Shown: piece by piece, positions 5,001 to 5,438 of the stretch
Numbering within the stretch: the first letter of the stretch is position 1
How the letters are laid out: every line of letters starts with the position of its first letter
Assembly: GCA_950097605.1 (NCBI GenBank)
Contig: CATNEU010000121.1
Span: 1-5,438, forward strand
Direction: 5' to 3'
Source of the DNA: an uncultured Oscillospiraceae bacterium
Lineage (GTDB): Bacteria; Bacillota; Clostridia; Oscillospirales; Ruminococcaceae
Length of the DNA: 5,438 nucleotides
The notes under the pieces: model-generated
What the model was told of the DNA's origin: nothing
The model's database searches: none
The model's input: the letters and a program-made list of their open reading frames with translations, nothing else
Position numbers and translations under genes: made by a program

Positions 5001-5438
5001 CGCCCGCAAACGTCTCGATAAACGAGCCGCAGCCCGAAGAGCACGCCTCGTTGAGCAGGATGGAATCAATCGTGCCGTTTTTGATGCGCAGGCATTTCAT
5101 GTCCTGCCCGCCGATGTCGAGGATAAAATCCACGCCCGGCAGCATCGACTCGGCCGCGGTATAGTGCGCGATGGTTTCAATCTCGCCGTGGTCGACATGC
5201 AGCGCGGACTGGATCAGGCTTTCGCCATAGCCCGTGACCGTTGCGCGTCCGATATAGGCGCCCTGCGGCAGTTTGCCGTACAAGTCCTTCAAAATCGCGA
5301 CAACCGATTTGAGCGGGCTGCCGCCGTTGGAGCCGTACCAGGAATAGAGCAGCTCTTTCCGGTCGTTGATCAGCGTGCATTTGGTGGTGGTGGAACCCGC
5401 GTCGAGCCCCAGGAAGCAGACGCCGTGGTGCTGTGAAA
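2062..5438 (-). CDS. Large acyl-CoA dehydratase activase fusion (BcrAD/BadF/BadG ATPase + DUF2229 + HgdB-like), 5' end outside window
   Basis: The frame is open to the right edge, giving 1124 visible residues ending at TAA 2064-2062; the N-terminus, in this family usually another ATPase domain of about 300 residues, is missing. In visible numbering, residues 8 to about 265 are a BcrAD/BadF/BadG/HgdC ATPase: phosphate loop LGLDAGSTTTK (9-19), DIGGQD (107-112), GGTFLNESV (225-233). Cys132 (NEACSSG) and Cys171 (GSRCTVF) match the two cysteines that bind the intersubunit [4Fe-4S] cluster in HgdC-type activases. A four-cysteine cluster follows (Cys292, 295, 299, 318). A DUF2229-like region (about 356-465) has SVCYPAK and LPCLPYEQNEDK. 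HgdB-like segments (541 to about 1090) include AGRPYHLDPEINHG, NSFGCGLDAITTDQ, NNDACYPS, TQTGGGCRATNY and GNMCGEGWFLT. The last 30 or so residues are Ala/Glu/Pro-rich and look disordered. Known HgdC proteins use ATP to inject low-potential electrons into a dehydratase; here donor and acceptor regions appear fused. The substrate is unknown and the protein is presumably cytoplasmic. Confidence 0.88.
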   Translation of the reverse strand, partial: SQHHGVCFLGLDAGSTTTKCTLINDRKELLYSWYGSNGGSPLKSVVAILKDLYGKLPQGAYIGRATVTGYGESLIQSALHVDHGEIETIAHYTAAESMLPGVDFILDIGGQDMKCLRIKNGTIDSILLNEACSSGCGSFIETFAGALGLDAAAFGTLGLTAKSPVDLGSRCTVFMNSRVKQAQKEGAQVGDISAGLSYSVVKNALFKVIKIRNPQDMGRKIIVQGGTFLNESVLRAFELVSQREVVRPDKAGLMGAYGAALLSLQHYAGGISSVAGPQALESFTYQKSTERCQKCGNHCLLTITTFGDGSRHVSNNRCEKGAGETAVKTHLPNLFAYKYKRLFAYKSLPEKDAPRGVIGIPRVLGLYENYPFWHTLLTKLGFRVVLSPASSRAVYNKGIETMPSESVCYPAKLVHGHVQCLIDKGVKRIFLPCLPYEQNEDKNAGNHFNCPVVGTYAEVIRNNMDAVHGEGMEFLSPFLPYDNPKRMKKRLLEEFAQFGVSSSEIGAAVDAAYAEDAAFKQDIRAKGEETVRMLRETGQRGIVLAGRPYHLDPEINHGIPEMIGGYGFAVLTEDSVSHLAATERPLRVVDQWMYHSRLYAAACFVRETPFLELVQLNSFGCGLDAITTDQVQELLYASDRIYTALKIDEVNNLGAARIRIRSLISVIEERDRKNKLRHKEPDAPAQRVLFTEEMREKHTILAPQLSPMHFQFLKAAFNYSGYHLEVLNDSNQAVVDEGLKYVNNDACYPSILVVGQLLYALHSGKYDLNNTSIMITQTGGGCRATNYVALLRKALKEAGYGHIPVISLNFAGLESNPGFKITLPLAKRALMGLVYGDALMRMLYAVRPYEIQHGSANRLYDKWVGICTRALEKASWGAYKRNLAQMANEFEALPVLHVKKPRVGLVGEILVKFHPTANNFVVDVVEQEGGEAVMPDFTDFLLYCCINAVIRRRLLAGGLGAKLGNQAAIRVIESFRAPLRKALRGKRFGQPADIYDLAKKADEIVSNGNMCGEGWFLTSEMLELMESGVHNIICMQPFACLPNHVTGKGVMRALKQRNPQSNIVAVDYDPGASQVNQLNRIKLMMSVAFENEGLAPRADTAPERAAESAPAAETASGEPAFNEQ

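Noticed and set aside
5290..5292. TTG at 5292-5290 as the start of the activase gene
   Set aside because: The frame continues upstream to the window edge and encodes the essential LGLDAGSTTTK phosphate loop of the ATPase domain, so the true start is outside the window.

Overview
The window looks like chromosomal DNA from a GC-rich anaerobic Gram-positive bacterium, most likely a gut-type Clostridia (Oscillospirales/Ruminococcaceae-like). This is inferred from four things: a large oxygen-sensitive-type CoA-dehydratase activase, strong AGGAGG-like ribosome binding sites with some TTG starts, compact Rho-independent terminators, and a small RHH_3-type ribbon-helix-helix protein. No taxonomic search was possible.

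Layout. Bases 1-370 hold no credible gene. They hold structured repeats: a GC-rich imperfect palindromic element (about 14-130), a perfect 10-bp hairpin (141-167), and a hairpin-forming repeat present three times (173-191, 249-267, 317-335). Bases 370-720 are visibly AT-rich. They carry a short minus-strand gene for a 59-aa ribbon-helix-helix protein (390-569, TTG start) and a divergent promoter region. Two exact 14-bp repeats lie there 30 bp apart, one of them inside the -35/-10 spacer of the plus-strand promoter. That promoter drives an uncharacterised 95-aa protein (709-996). A compact terminator separates this gene from the convergent ribonuclease Z gene (1021-1920, minus). The rnz promoter overlaps a terminator-like hairpin that probably ends the next gene upstream. 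From 2062 to the right edge, the minus strand encodes the C-terminal 1124 residues of a very large fused 2-hydroxyacyl-CoA-dehydratase-activase-type protein. Its N-terminus is outside the window.

How the parts relate. The RHH gene and the 95-aa gene look like a small divergent regulatory pair, with the RHH protein a natural candidate to bind the shared region; this is inference. RNase Z is a housekeeping tRNA 3'-end processing enzyme with its own promoter. The activase fusion combines an ATP-driven [4Fe-4S] electron-injecting domain with cysteine-rich HgdB/DUF2229-like regions in one chain. Proteins of this architecture are widespread in anaerobes, and as far as I know their substrate is not established. 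The least explained parts are the repeat-rich first 370 bases and the RHH/95-aa divergent module.
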